Under the pieces are notes generated by a model, which was not told the DNA's origin, did not search any database, and worked only from the letters and a program-made list of their open reading frames with translations. Below, piece by piece: positions 50,867 through 59,334 of a stretch of 64,000 bases of DNA. Every line of letters begins with the position of its first letter. Positions within the stretch are counted from its first letter, which is position 1. The stretch is from JAFGUB01 sp050305515 (lineage in GTDB: Bacteria > Campylobacterota > Campylobacteria > Campylobacterales > Sulfurimonadaceae): positions 1 through 64,000 of the forward strand of contig JBNLFL010000005.1 in NCBI GenBank assembly GCA_050305515.1, written 5' to 3'. The translations under genes and the position numbers were made by a program.

Positions 50867-50930
50867 AAGCGTAATGCGTCCAACCTTCATTCTGGCTTTG
50901 AGAGGTCTAAGCCGATTAAGATTCATCTGC

Positions 50931-50936
50931 TATGAT
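50931..50936 (+). promoter_or_regulatory. Probable -10 box for gltX
   Basis: TATGAT lies 28 bases before the gltX ATG, followed by an AGGAA ribosome site. Confidence 0.5.
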
Positions 50937-50963
50937 TCTGAAAAATGAACATGAGGAACGTCA

Positions 50964-52262
50964 ATGCTGCGTTTTGCACCCTCACCTACCGGTGATATGC
51001 ATATCGGCAACCTCCGCGTTGCCCTCTTTAACTACCTGCTCTCACAGCAGCGTAACGAACCGTTGCTCGTTCGCATCGAGGATACGGATAAAGAGCGTAC
51101 TATTGAAGGCAAAGATCAGGAGATACTTGAAATACTCGCTCTCTTTGGCATAGAGTACAAAGACGCGATTTATCAGAGCAATCATCTCCGTTTTCACCGC
51201 ACCATGGCGCTGCAGCTGTTACAGGATAAAAAAGCGTTCAACTGTTTCTGCACGCCTGAAACCCTTGAAGCCAAGCGTGCAGCCGCTGAGGCTGCCGGAG
51301 AGCCTTACCGCTATGACGGTGCCTGTGAACATCTGCCGCCGGAGATGACGATTGACAATCCGAACCCTTTTGTTATACGCCTGAAAAAGCCTGAAGAAGC
51401 AATTGAAGTGGAAGATGTCGTTAAAGGGAAAAACCGCTTCGAGCCCAGTGACATTGACAGTTTTATCATTATGCAAGCCGACAAGCATCCCACCAATGAT
51501 TTTGCCTGTGCGGTGGATGATATGCTTGCCGATATCTCCGTCGTTATCCGCGGTGAAGATCAAATGATCAATACGCCCAAACAGATTGCTATCCGCAATG
51601 CTTTGGGATATGACAAGAAAATTGAATACGCCCATCTGCCCATGATCCTCAACGACGAGGGAAACAAGATGAACATGCGCGACAGCGCTTCGAGTGTCAA
51701 ATGGATGCTTGAATCGGGTTTCCTACCCGAGGCGATTGCCAACTATCTCATTCTTATCGGTAACAAGGTGCCTACTGAGATTTTCACGATCAAAGAGGCA
51801 ATTGAATGGTTTGACCTAAACAATATTTCCAAGTCACCTGAGCGTTTCGACATGGAGAAGCTGCGTTACATTAACAAGATGCACCTCAAAATGCTCGATC
51901 CCAAAGAGCTCTCACGCTATGTCGGGTTTGCCGACAGCGATATCGGAGAACTGGCCAAAATCTATCTCGATGATGCCAGCACGCTTCAGGAACTGCGAGA
52001 AAAGATCGCGCCTATTTTCGCACCCAAGGTGATTCCAGAGGAGTTTGCCGAACAGGCAGCGCAGATGCGCGAGGCGATCAAGGCTGCACCGCATTTTGAA
52101 GTCTTTGACGATTTTAAAGCCTATCTGATGCAGACGACAGGGCTGGAAGGAAAATCCTTTTTGCAACCGTTGCGTCTGCTGCTTGGCGGTGCAGAACAGG
52201 GGCCTGAAGTCTCCACTCTTTACCCCTATCTGAAAAACTATATAGGAGAGATTATCAAATGA
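50964..52262 (+). CDS. gltX: Glutamyl-tRNA synthetase (one of probable two)
   Basis: Charges tRNA with Glu. APSPTGDMHIGNLRVALFNY at the N-terminus carries the HIGN motif. The second class I motif (KMSKR in most GltX) is KMNMR at residues 235-239, so the usual catalytic Lys is Met. Campylobacterota carry two GltX proteins, one charging tRNA-Gln with Glu for later amidation; which this is cannot be told. It has 432 residues, and the yggT start overlaps its end by four bases. Confidence 0.93.
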   Translation: MLRFAPSPTGDMHIGNLRVALFNYLLSQQRNEPLLVRIEDTDKERTIEGKDQEILEILALFGIEYKDAIYQSNHLRFHRTMALQLLQDKKAFNCFCTPETLEAKRAAAEAAGEPYRYDGACEHLPPEMTIDNPNPFVIRLKKPEEAIEVEDVVKGKNRFEPSDIDSFIIMQADKHPTNDFACAVDDMLADISVVIRGEDQMINTPKQIAIRNALGYDKKIEYAHLPMILNDEGNKMNMRDSASSVKWMLESGFLPEAIANYLILIGNKVPTEIFTIKEAIEWFDLNNISKSPERFDMEKLRYINKMHLKMLDPKELSRYVGFADSDIGELAKIYLDDASTLQELREKIAPIFAPKVIPEEFAEQAAQMREAIKAAPHFEVFDDFKAYLMQTTGLEGKSFLQPLRLLLGGAEQGPEVSTLYPYLKNYIGEIIK

Positions 52263-52549
52263 TTGAAGGTATTCTTCTCGGGCTCGGCGGTATTGTCCAT
52301 AACCTGCTCAATATCTACATCTGGGTCATTATTATCGCCGCACTGCTCAGCTGGGTGCGTCCTGATCCCAACAACCCGATTATCCAGCTGCTCTATCGTG
52401 TCACGGAACCGGCATATACGCTCGTACGCCGGCACATTCCGAGTGTCTTCAACGGCATTGATCTCTCTCCGCTGATTATTATCATCGGTCTGCAGATCGC
52501 AGATGTGATATTGGTTAATATTATTAACAGCGTCGCCCGTTCATTATGA
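52259..52549 (+). CDS. YggT family membrane protein
   Basis: A 96-residue protein with two hydrophobic blocks (LLNIYIWVIIIAALLSWVRP and LSPLIIIIGLQIADVILVNII) around the conserved segment DPNNPIIQLLYRVTEPAY. This is the YggT family, whose members are linked to osmotic stress and, in Gram-positives, to division. It overlaps both gltX and slt by four bases, so the three are translationally coupled. Confidence 0.9.
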   Translation: MIEGILLGLGGIVHNLLNIYIWVIIIAALLSWVRPDPNNPIIQLLYRVTEPAYTLVRRHIPSVFNGIDLSPLIIIIGLQIADVILVNIINSVARSL

Positions 52550-54183
52550 AACGTATTCTTCTCGCTGCAGCCCTTGTCTGCGGCGCCGAAGCCGTTACGC
52601 TCGAGACCATCAGCTCCAAGCCGCCCAGCCGGGCGAAGAACTTTTTGATCTGGCAGTTTTTCAATCAGAAAATCACACCTGAAGAGGCGCAAAACGCCTT
52701 TTATCAGATTGACGGCGTTTCGATTGACGATCTGCACCGTTACGCTCAAAAGGGAAACGAACCCGCAATCCGCTATACCTCGCAATGCATGACAACCCGG
52801 CCGGATGATCTGCTCGACATCAAAGCGCCTGACTGTCTTGAACTGGCACTGACCCCTTATAAATTCAGCAAACTTGAACCCTCCGTCCGTAAAAAACTCT
52901 ACGATCGTATCGACAAACGATCCTACAAGCACTGGATGAAAGCGATGGAAGGACACGGCGTGGCGGATCGCATCAGCCCCGAAACACTGCTTGAACTCTT
53001 CACCCGTGCCGGAAGCGACTACCGCCATGCCAATTTTAATCGTCCCTACAGTGCCAAAGAACTCTCCAACCTCGCCAAAGAGCCGCGTTTTTCAAAGTTT
53101 GTCATCTATGGCGTCATCGATCCGGAGCTTTCCAAAATCAGCCGGTCACTGTTACATGTAAAGGCGCAAAACACTCTCGATGCCCAGAGCCATTTCTATC
53201 TGGGGCTCAATGCGCTGCGTCACGGCATGAAAGCGTTGGCACTGGAGCATCTCGATGCCGCCTATGTCAAATACTACTATCAGCATGACCGCGACAAGGC
53301 ACTGTTCTGGCACTACCAGATTGCCCGTGATGCCAAAACGCTTCGCCAGCTCAGCGAGAGTTTCGATATCAATATCTATACTCTTTTCGCCCGTGAAAAA
53401 CTGGGGCTTGAGCGGGGTAACTACTACACCAGCCTTGACGTCAAAACGCAGCCGCCAAAAGTTGATATTACCGATCCTTTCGAGTGGCTGAAGATTCTTG
53501 ATGAAGTCAAGGCAACCCCCTCAGAACGTCTTGAGGCACTCTCCAAACGCTACCGTTCGTCGCAGATGCTCAGCGTGCAGTCGTTTATTTACGAGCGTGC
53601 CACCCGCTACAGGGATCAGGGGTTCATCATGCCCTACCGCGAGTACCTCAAAGACCTTGACACGGATACACAGGCACTGGTTTATGCCATTATGCGTCAG
53701 GAGAGCCGCTTCATCCCTTCGGCGCTTTCAGCCTCCTATGCCATGGGACTGATGCAGATGATGCCGTTTCTGGTGCATGCAATGGAAAAAGAGATGGATG
53801 AAAAGCTCGAGAGCCTTGATGCCATGTTCGAACCCGAAACCAATCTGAAATTCGCTACCAGACATCTGGAATGGCTGCAAAAGAGCTATTATCATCCGCT
53901 TTTTGTTGCTTACAGCTATAACGGAGGATACGGCTTTTTGCGCAATCATCTTAAAACGGGCGCGTTTGGCAGCGGTAGGTACGAGCCCTATATGAGTATG
54001 GAGATGATGCTCAATTCCGAAAGCCGTGAATATGGCAAGCGCGTTTTGGCCAACTATGTCATTTATAAGGAAATTCTTGGTGAGAAAGTGTCGCTTATCA
54101 CGCTTTGCGACAACCTCGATGAACCGAAGCTGACAGATCGTTTTCGTACGCCCGAAAGTCCCGCACTTCTGGCGCGTCAGTAA
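52546..54183 (+). CDS. slt: Soluble lytic murein transglycosylase (Slt70-like)
   Basis: Cleaves peptidoglycan glycan strands and releases 1,6-anhydro muropeptides. A signal peptide (MKRILLAAALVCGAEA) is followed by a long helical superhelix domain (about 20-365) and a C-terminal SLT domain with MRQESRFIPSALSASYAMGL, where Glu is catalytic, then LMQMMP and YSYNGGYGF. It has 545 residues. A TTACATGTAA at 53152 encodes Leu-His-Val. Confidence 0.93.
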   Translation: MKRILLAAALVCGAEAVTLETISSKPPSRAKNFLIWQFFNQKITPEEAQNAFYQIDGVSIDDLHRYAQKGNEPAIRYTSQCMTTRPDDLLDIKAPDCLELALTPYKFSKLEPSVRKKLYDRIDKRSYKHWMKAMEGHGVADRISPETLLELFTRAGSDYRHANFNRPYSAKELSNLAKEPRFSKFVIYGVIDPELSKISRSLLHVKAQNTLDAQSHFYLGLNALRHGMKALALEHLDAAYVKYYYQHDRDKALFWHYQIARDAKTLRQLSESFDINIYTLFAREKLGLERGNYYTSLDVKTQPPKVDITDPFEWLKILDEVKATPSERLEALSKRYRSSQMLSVQSFIYERATRYRDQGFIMPYREYLKDLDTDTQALVYAIMRQESRFIPSALSASYAMGLMQMMPFLVHAMEKEMDEKLESLDAMFEPETNLKFATRHLEWLQKSYYHPLFVAYSYNGGYGFLRNHLKTGAFGSGRYEPYMSMEMMLNSESREYGKRVLANYVIYKEILGEKVSLITLCDNLDEPKLTDRFRTPESPALLARQ

Positions 54184-54213
54184 AACCGGGCGTTTTACGG
54201 GAGTTTACGTCTC

Positions 54214-54708
54214 CTACTCTTCGTCTTTGTGATACTCCAGATGTACGGAACCCGCCTGGTCGTTTTCCAGAACCAGGTCAAGTTTGTCGGTATATTGCGT
54301 CGGAAATTTGATAAGGAAATATCGGTTCCATTCGTTGTTGACGGGCATGAGAAGGCGTAGCTCGTCATCGGGTTTGAGTTCATGACCTTCAAGAGGTTCG
54401 TAGCCGTTACATGTAAACTTGTATTTCTTGTTGTTGAGCCCCGCTTTGAAGTAGAGCCGAACGTTTTCGCGGGTATAGAGTGCGGCGAAAAAATACTCGC
54501 CGTCTTTATACTTTTCGGGGTAAACGCGGTTGAGATAGATGGTTGATAAAATCGCCTCGGTTTCAAAGGCACGCACAATCGTTCCGGTCTGCAGGTTGTC
54601 CACGGCACGCTCGTAATCCGGATCCATGGTAAAAAAGTCAAAGGCTGTGCTGCGGGAGCAGCCATTCAAAAAAACAAGTGTCAGAAAAAGAAGCAAAAAA
54701 GTACGCAT
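54214..54708 (-). CDS. Hypothetical lipoprotein
   Basis: ATG 54708 gives a lipoprotein signal MRTFLLLFLTLVFLNGCS with lipobox LNGC; the longer frame from 54735 adds nine residues before it. The mature part (about 145 aa) has aromatic and charged strands (RENVRLYFKAGLNNKKYKFT, RYFLIKFP) and ends HKDEE. I do not recognise it. It is convergent with slt and divergent from mobB. A TTACATGTAA at 54417 encodes Thr-Cys-Asn. Confidence 0.75.
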   Translation of the reverse strand: MRTFLLLFLTLVFLNGCSRSTAFDFFTMDPDYERAVDNLQTGTIVRAFETEAILSTIYLNRVYPEKYKDGEYFFAALYTRENVRLYFKAGLNNKKYKFTCNGYEPLEGHELKPDDELRLLMPVNNEWNRYFLIKFPTQYTDKLDLVLENDQAGSVHLEYHKDEE

Positions 54709-54781
54709 ATCCAGCCTTCCCCGTAAATGTGTCACTATTATAACGCGCTTACATGTAAGAACCTATTAATCCCTTTTTGAA

Positions 54782-54787
54782 TATAAT
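54782..54787 (+). promoter_or_regulatory. Probable -10 box for mobB-fbp
   Basis: TATAAT lies 29 bases before the mobB GTG. A TTACATGTAA palindrome (54749-54758) lies 23 bases upstream in the 107-base divergent gap. Confidence 0.6.
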
Positions 54788-54815
54788 CTAGCAATTTTTT
54801 CAAGGGACACATTGC

Positions 54816-55319
54816 GTGAGTAAACGACTGGCAGTAGCCTTTACAGGACCATCCAACAGCGGTAAAACGACGCTGATTCTCAAAGTTGCACGCAAACTGA
54901 TCCATGAACACGGCAGAAAGGTCGCCATCATCAAGAACGATCCGAAGGACAAAGCGCGTTTCGACGTTCCCGGCAAGGACAGCTACAAGTTTTCCGACAC
55001 CGGTGCCGAAGTGATTGTCACCTCTCCGACGCGAACCACCTATTTTTCACAGCGCCATAAAGAGCTTGAAGAGCTTATTGCACTCTTTGGCGATTTTGAC
55101 GTTTTGCTGGTCGAAGGGCTCAAAAACCTGCCGTTGCCCCGTATCAGCATCTTCCGTAACCGCCTTGATGAGGAGTATTTTCCGTTCATGGATGCGTTGG
55201 CAACCGATGAGAGTGTCCAACTTTCGGATTACACACTTCCGGAGCATGTGCCCGTTTTAAACCTTAACGACGAAACTCAGGTCATTGAGTGGATATTTCA
55301 ATACGCCAAGGAGATATGA
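54816..55319 (+). CDS. mobB: Molybdopterin-guanine dinucleotide biosynthesis protein MobB
   Basis: A small GTP-binding protein that assists loading of the Mo cofactor with GMP. Walker A is FTGPSNSGKTTL at residues 9-20; IIKNDPKD and LLVEGLKNLPLP (Walker B-like) follow. It has 167 residues. GTG 54816 follows AAGGGAC by about ten bases. It is directly followed by fbp with the stop and start adjacent, an odd pairing of cofactor and sugar genes. Confidence 0.9.
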   Translation: MSKRLAVAFTGPSNSGKTTLILKVARKLIHEHGRKVAIIKNDPKDKARFDVPGKDSYKFSDTGAEVIVTSPTRTTYFSQRHKELEELIALFGDFDVLLVEGLKNLPLPRISIFRNRLDEEYFPFMDALATDESVQLSDYTLPEHVPVLNLNDETQVIEWIFQYAKEI

Positions 55320-56174
55320 ATGAGAACCCTAGAACCTGTTTTTGCAGCCATTGAACGTGCCGCGCACCGCATTCGCGAAGCGATTACCAACGAAGATACC
55401 GACTACGCCGCACAGTCGAACCAGTCCGGAGACATTCAGCTCAAGCTTGACATTATCAGTGACCTGATCATTGCCGAGGAGTTTTCAAAGATTCCTCTGA
55501 TCAAGGCCATTGCCAGCGAGGAAAAAGAGGAAGAAGAGATTCTCAATCCCGAGGGTGAACTCTGCATTGCCTATGATCCGCTTGACGGTTCGAGCCTGAT
55601 TGACGTCAATCTGAGCGTCGGTTCCATTTTTGGTATTTATGATGGTGAATGGAGTGCAAAAAAGATGATTGCGGCCGCTTACGTCGTTTATGGACCGCGT
55701 ACCGAGATGGTCACGGCTTACCATGACAATGTCCGCCATTACATTTTCCGTCACGGACGCTTCAAAGAGCTGGAGCAGATTCGCCTGAAAGAGAAAGGCA
55801 AGCTCAATGCCCCCGGTTCGACCCAGAACTGCTGGTATCCCGAGCACAAGCAGCTGATTGAATCGCTTTTCGATGAGGGATACCGTCTGCGCTACTCCGG
55901 CGGTATGGTTCCCGACCTGCATCAGATCCTGCTCAAAGGCGGCGGACTTTTCAGCTATCCTGCAACGACCGACCGTCCCAACGGAAAATTGCGCAAGCTT
56001 TTTGAAGTCTTCCCGTTCGCTTTCGTTTATGAGCTTGCAGGCGGCGAAGCGATTGACGGCAACGGCGGCCGCCTGCTCGATCTGCCTTGCTCCGATCCGC
56101 ACGAAAGCGCGCCCTGCTATCTGGGCTCCAAATACGAAATAGCCAAAGTCAAAGATGTCTGCTGTAGAAAATGA
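55320..56174 (+). CDS. fbp: Fructose-1,6-bisphosphatase, class I
   Basis: Removes the 1-phosphate of fructose 1,6-bisphosphate in gluconeogenesis. The metal site AYDPLDGSSLIDVNLSVGSIFGIY near residue 84 is the class I signature, and GGEAIDGNGGRLLDL near 240 closes the site. It has 284 residues. In an autotroph it feeds hexose phosphate to the glycogen genes at 33861-50769 and opposes pfkA there. The small Cys protein overlaps its last 20 bases. Confidence 0.95.
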   Translation: MRTLEPVFAAIERAAHRIREAITNEDTDYAAQSNQSGDIQLKLDIISDLIIAEEFSKIPLIKAIASEEKEEEEILNPEGELCIAYDPLDGSSLIDVNLSVGSIFGIYDGEWSAKKMIAAAYVVYGPRTEMVTAYHDNVRHYIFRHGRFKELEQIRLKEKGKLNAPGSTQNCWYPEHKQLIESLFDEGYRLRYSGGMVPDLHQILLKGGGLFSYPATTDRPNGKLRKLFEVFPFAFVYELAGGEAIDGNGGRLLDLPCSDPHESAPCYLGSKYEIAKVKDVCCRK

Positions 56175-56352
56175 TATCTTCGAGCAGCAGCTTGATGCCG
56201 AGCTGGTGACACTTCAAAAGTGTCAGACGGAGCATCAGGTAAAAAGTTGCAGTCTTTGCGAGCATTATATAGGGTGTAACGTGCGCCAGACCTATGTCAA
56301 TGCCGTTTACAACAGTATGTCCAAGGGTGACACCGGCGGATTTGAATTCTAA
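56155..56352 (+). CDS. Small four-Cys protein, 65 aa
   Basis: The protein overlaps the end of fbp by 20 bases. Four Cys residues lie in 25 residues (KCQTEHQVKSCSLCEHYIGC), and the C-terminus is VNSVY-like (TYVNAVYNSMSKGDTGGFEF). I recall similar short proteins with a Cys cluster and a GGFEF tail in Campylobacterota but cannot name a function. A zinc or Fe-S site is plausible. Confidence 0.75.
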   Translation: MSAVENDIFEQQLDAELVTLQKCQTEHQVKSCSLCEHYIGCNVRQTYVNAVYNSMSKGDTGGFEF

Positions 56353-56374
56353 AAGAAGGAACAGCAAGAGTATC

Positions 56375-58318
56375 ATGAGTACCTACATTACGACACCGAT
56401 CTACTATGTCAACGGCGAAGCCCATATCGGGCATGCCTACACGACGTTCATTGCCGATGCATTGGCACGCCATGCGCGTCTTCTGGGTGAAGAGACCTAT
56501 TTTCTGACGGGAACGGATGAACACGGACAGAAGATCGAAGAGTCGGCTAAAAAGGCAGGCAAATCGACACAGGTGTTTGCCGACGAGATCAGTGCCACCT
56601 TCAGAAACCTCTGGGACGACTTCGGCATCAGTTATGACCAGTTTATCCGTACGACCGACGATACCCACAAGCGCGGTGTCCAGAAAGCGTTTGAGACGAT
56701 GTTCGCCAAGGGTGATATCTATAAAGACTTCTACGAAGGTCATTACTGCGTCAGCTGCGAAGCCTTCTTCCCCGAAAGCCAGCTGCTTGACGATGCCTGC
56801 TGTCCCGATTGCGGCAAGGCGACAAGCATTGTCAAGGAGGAGAGCTATTTCTTCCGCCTCTCCGCATACGAGACCAAGCTGCTGGAATATTATGATGCGC
56901 ATCCCGATTTCATTCTGCCAAAATCACGCCGCAACGAAGTGATCAACTTCGTCAAGGGCGGACTTCAGGACCTCTCCGTCACCCGTACCAGCTTTACCTG
57001 GGGCGTTCCGATGCCGGCATCATTGAACGATGACAAACATGTTATGTATGTCTGGCTCGATGCGCTGCTCAACTACGTGACGGCACTCGGATACGGCAAT
57101 GACGAGAAACTGATGCACCTCTGGCCGGCAACCATGCAGATGGTGGGTAAAGACATCCTGCGTTTCCATGCCATCTACTGGCCGGCATTTCTAATGAGTC
57201 TTGACCTTCCTCTTCCCAGACACATCGGGGCCCATGGCTGGTGGACGCGTGATGGGGAAAAGATGAGCAAATCCAAAGGCAACGTCATTCACCCCAAAGA
57301 GGTGGCAGATGCCTACGGTCTTGAAAACCTGCGCTACTTCATGATGCGCGAAGTACCTTTCGGGCAGGACGGCGACTTCTCCCAGCGTGCGTTCATCGAC
57401 CGTATCAATTCAGACCTCTCCAATGATCTGGGCAACCTTCTCAACCGCATTATCGGCATGAGCGGCAAATACTCCGAGTTTCACATTAACTCAAAGGATG
57501 TCCGAACGTTCCATGCCAAAGAGCTTGAAGAGATGACCCGTGTCATGGAAGCGCTGCCGCAGTACCTCAAAGAGGTGCAGCTGCACCGTTATCTCGAAGA
57601 GCTATGGCGTCTCTTTGCCATCGGTAACAAAGCCATTGAAGAGCATGCGCCGTGGGCGAAGATGAAAGCCGGCGAAAACGACGCGGCGCTCGCTACCGTG
57701 GCATTGGTCGCCAATATTCTGGCGAAGGCCTCTATGCTGCTGCACGGCGTCATGCCCAAAACTACCGAAACCATTGCCGATGCTTTGGGATTTGAAATCA
57801 CGCCTGCCGCATACACGCATCTGATTACGGAAGATGCCCTGCTCGAACCGTTTATCATCAAACAGGTTCCACCGCTGTTTCCGCGTGTCGAAGCACCCCT
57901 GATCGAAGAGGCACCCAAAGCGATGCCGGTCGATGAAAAGAAACAGGAGAAAAAAAGTGAAGCGGCCAAGCCTGCGGCCGAAACGGCAGACAACCTGATC
58001 ACCATCGATCAGTTCTTTGCAACCTCTCTTAGAATCGGTACGATTATCGCTGCCGAAGCGGTTGCCAAAAGCGACCGTTTGCTCAAGCTTCAGGTTGATC
58101 TCGGTGAAGAACGCCCGCGTCAGATTATCGCCGGAATCAAGGAGTTTTATGCTCCCGAAGCGCTGGTAGGCACACAGGTGTGTGTCGTTGCCAACCTCAA
58201 ACCGGCAAAACTGATGGGGATGCTTTCAGAGGGAATGCTGCTCGCCGCCAAGGACGAAAACGGTCTCTCCCTGCTGCGTCCCGAAGCTCCCAAAGCCATC
58301 GGTACCCCTGTCAAATAA
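56375..58318 (+). CDS. metG: Methionyl-tRNA synthetase
   Basis: Charges tRNA-Met. ATG 56375 gives STYITTPIYYVNGEAHIGHAYT with the HIGH motif; the longer frame would add 27 unlikely residues. A zinc knuckle CVSCEAFFPESQ...CCPDCG lies near 128, KMSKSKGN near 297, and a C-terminal tRNA-binding OB domain (about 545-647) follows an Ala/Lys-rich linker. It has 647 residues. Confidence 0.96.
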   Translation: MSTYITTPIYYVNGEAHIGHAYTTFIADALARHARLLGEETYFLTGTDEHGQKIEESAKKAGKSTQVFADEISATFRNLWDDFGISYDQFIRTTDDTHKRGVQKAFETMFAKGDIYKDFYEGHYCVSCEAFFPESQLLDDACCPDCGKATSIVKEESYFFRLSAYETKLLEYYDAHPDFILPKSRRNEVINFVKGGLQDLSVTRTSFTWGVPMPASLNDDKHVMYVWLDALLNYVTALGYGNDEKLMHLWPATMQMVGKDILRFHAIYWPAFLMSLDLPLPRHIGAHGWWTRDGEKMSKSKGNVIHPKEVADAYGLENLRYFMMREVPFGQDGDFSQRAFIDRINSDLSNDLGNLLNRIIGMSGKYSEFHINSKDVRTFHAKELEEMTRVMEALPQYLKEVQLHRYLEELWRLFAIGNKAIEEHAPWAKMKAGENDAALATVALVANILAKASMLLHGVMPKTTETIADALGFEITPAAYTHLITEDALLEPFIIKQVPPLFPRVEAPLIEEAPKAMPVDEKKQEKKSEAAKPAAETADNLITIDQFFATSLRIGTIIAAEAVAKSDRLLKLQVDLGEERPRQIIAGIKEFYAPEALVGTQVCVVANLKPAKLMGMLSEGMLLAAKDENGLSLLRPEAPKAIGTPVK

Positions 58319-59323
58319 GTGCATCTCGACAATATTCTTGCACTGACGCACGGGATTCTTGAAACCCGTCCGACAGTCTCCGTCTTTGACGAGATTGCCA
58401 TTGATGTCAAGAAGATCCGGCGCGGCATGCTTTTCATTGCGCTCAATCATCACGACATCGATCTGGCGGTAGAACAGGGCGCCTATGGCGTTCTCTATGA
58501 CCGTGACCTGCATGCACACGATCAGGACATTGCGTGGATACGGGTTGAAGATGTTTATGATGCGCTCCGTCGTATCGTCCGTTTCATTCTTATTGACAGA
58601 GAGTACACGGCCTTTACATGTAACCCTATTACCCTTCAGATCGCCAAGCAGCTCTGGACTTCCGACTCCTGCCTGATTCTCGAAGGCACGCTTCAGGAGA
58701 ACTTCGCGCGCATCATGAGTGCCAGGGCGCACTCCATGCTGCTTTACAGCGAAAGCGACATTCAGAGCGATCTTTTTACCAATGCCCGGCCCCTGCCGGA
58801 CACGATTCAAAATCCTGTCGAAATTATCGAACAGACCCTTTTTGAGACCTCGTTCATCTATAAAGACCAGTTTTACGAACGTCAGCTGCTCTCGCCGTTT
58901 TTCATACCCTATCTTGAGCAGCTGCTGCAGCTCTTCGATGAACACGGTATCGAGTTTCGTATTCGTCCGTTTACGACCCTGAAACATTTTCAGCCGGTCT
59001 TTACCAATGCCGCCTTACATGTAAAAGATTTTGGCAGCAGCGAAAGGGTTATTATTTTTGAAAGCGATTTTACGCTGATCTGGCCTCAGATCGATTTTAT
59101 GCACCGGCAGGCTTCATGGGCACGTATTCTCTACCTGCTGCCGCGAAGCAGTTATCAGGATGAGACCTTCGAGCATCATATTTTGTTTTACGATACGACT
59201 CGGGATATAATTGAGGCATTAAAAAACAACAAATACCATTTCGCGCTGGTGGCCGGCTGCGACAAGAGCATTCTTGAGAGTGCATCAGCACAGAATCAGC
59301 GTACGCAACCCACACTTTTTTAG
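58319..59323 (+). CDS. MurF N-terminal-domain-like protein without ATPase core
   Basis: The N-terminal ~90 residues (VSVFDEIAIDVKKIRRGMLFIALNHHDIDLAVEQGAYGVLYDRD, then WIRVEDVYDALRRIVRFIL) resemble the first domain of Mur ligases, which binds the UDP part of the substrate. The remaining 240 residues show no Mur ligase P-loop (GTNGKT) and are not recognised. A GTG start abuts the metG stop. Two TTACATGTAA sites (58614, 59015) lie inside, encoding Thr-Cys-Asn and Leu-His-Val. It may be a regulator or binder of muropeptide precursors; that is inference. Confidence 0.6.
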   Translation: MHLDNILALTHGILETRPTVSVFDEIAIDVKKIRRGMLFIALNHHDIDLAVEQGAYGVLYDRDLHAHDQDIAWIRVEDVYDALRRIVRFILIDREYTAFTCNPITLQIAKQLWTSDSCLILEGTLQENFARIMSARAHSMLLYSESDIQSDLFTNARPLPDTIQNPVEIIEQTLFETSFIYKDQFYERQLLSPFFIPYLEQLLQLFDEHGIEFRIRPFTTLKHFQPVFTNAALHVKDFGSSERVIIFESDFTLIWPQIDFMHRQASWARILYLLPRSSYQDETFEHHILFYDTTRDIIEALKNNKYHFALVAGCDKSILESASAQNQRTQPTLF

Positions 59324-59334
59324 GAGATGATTTT

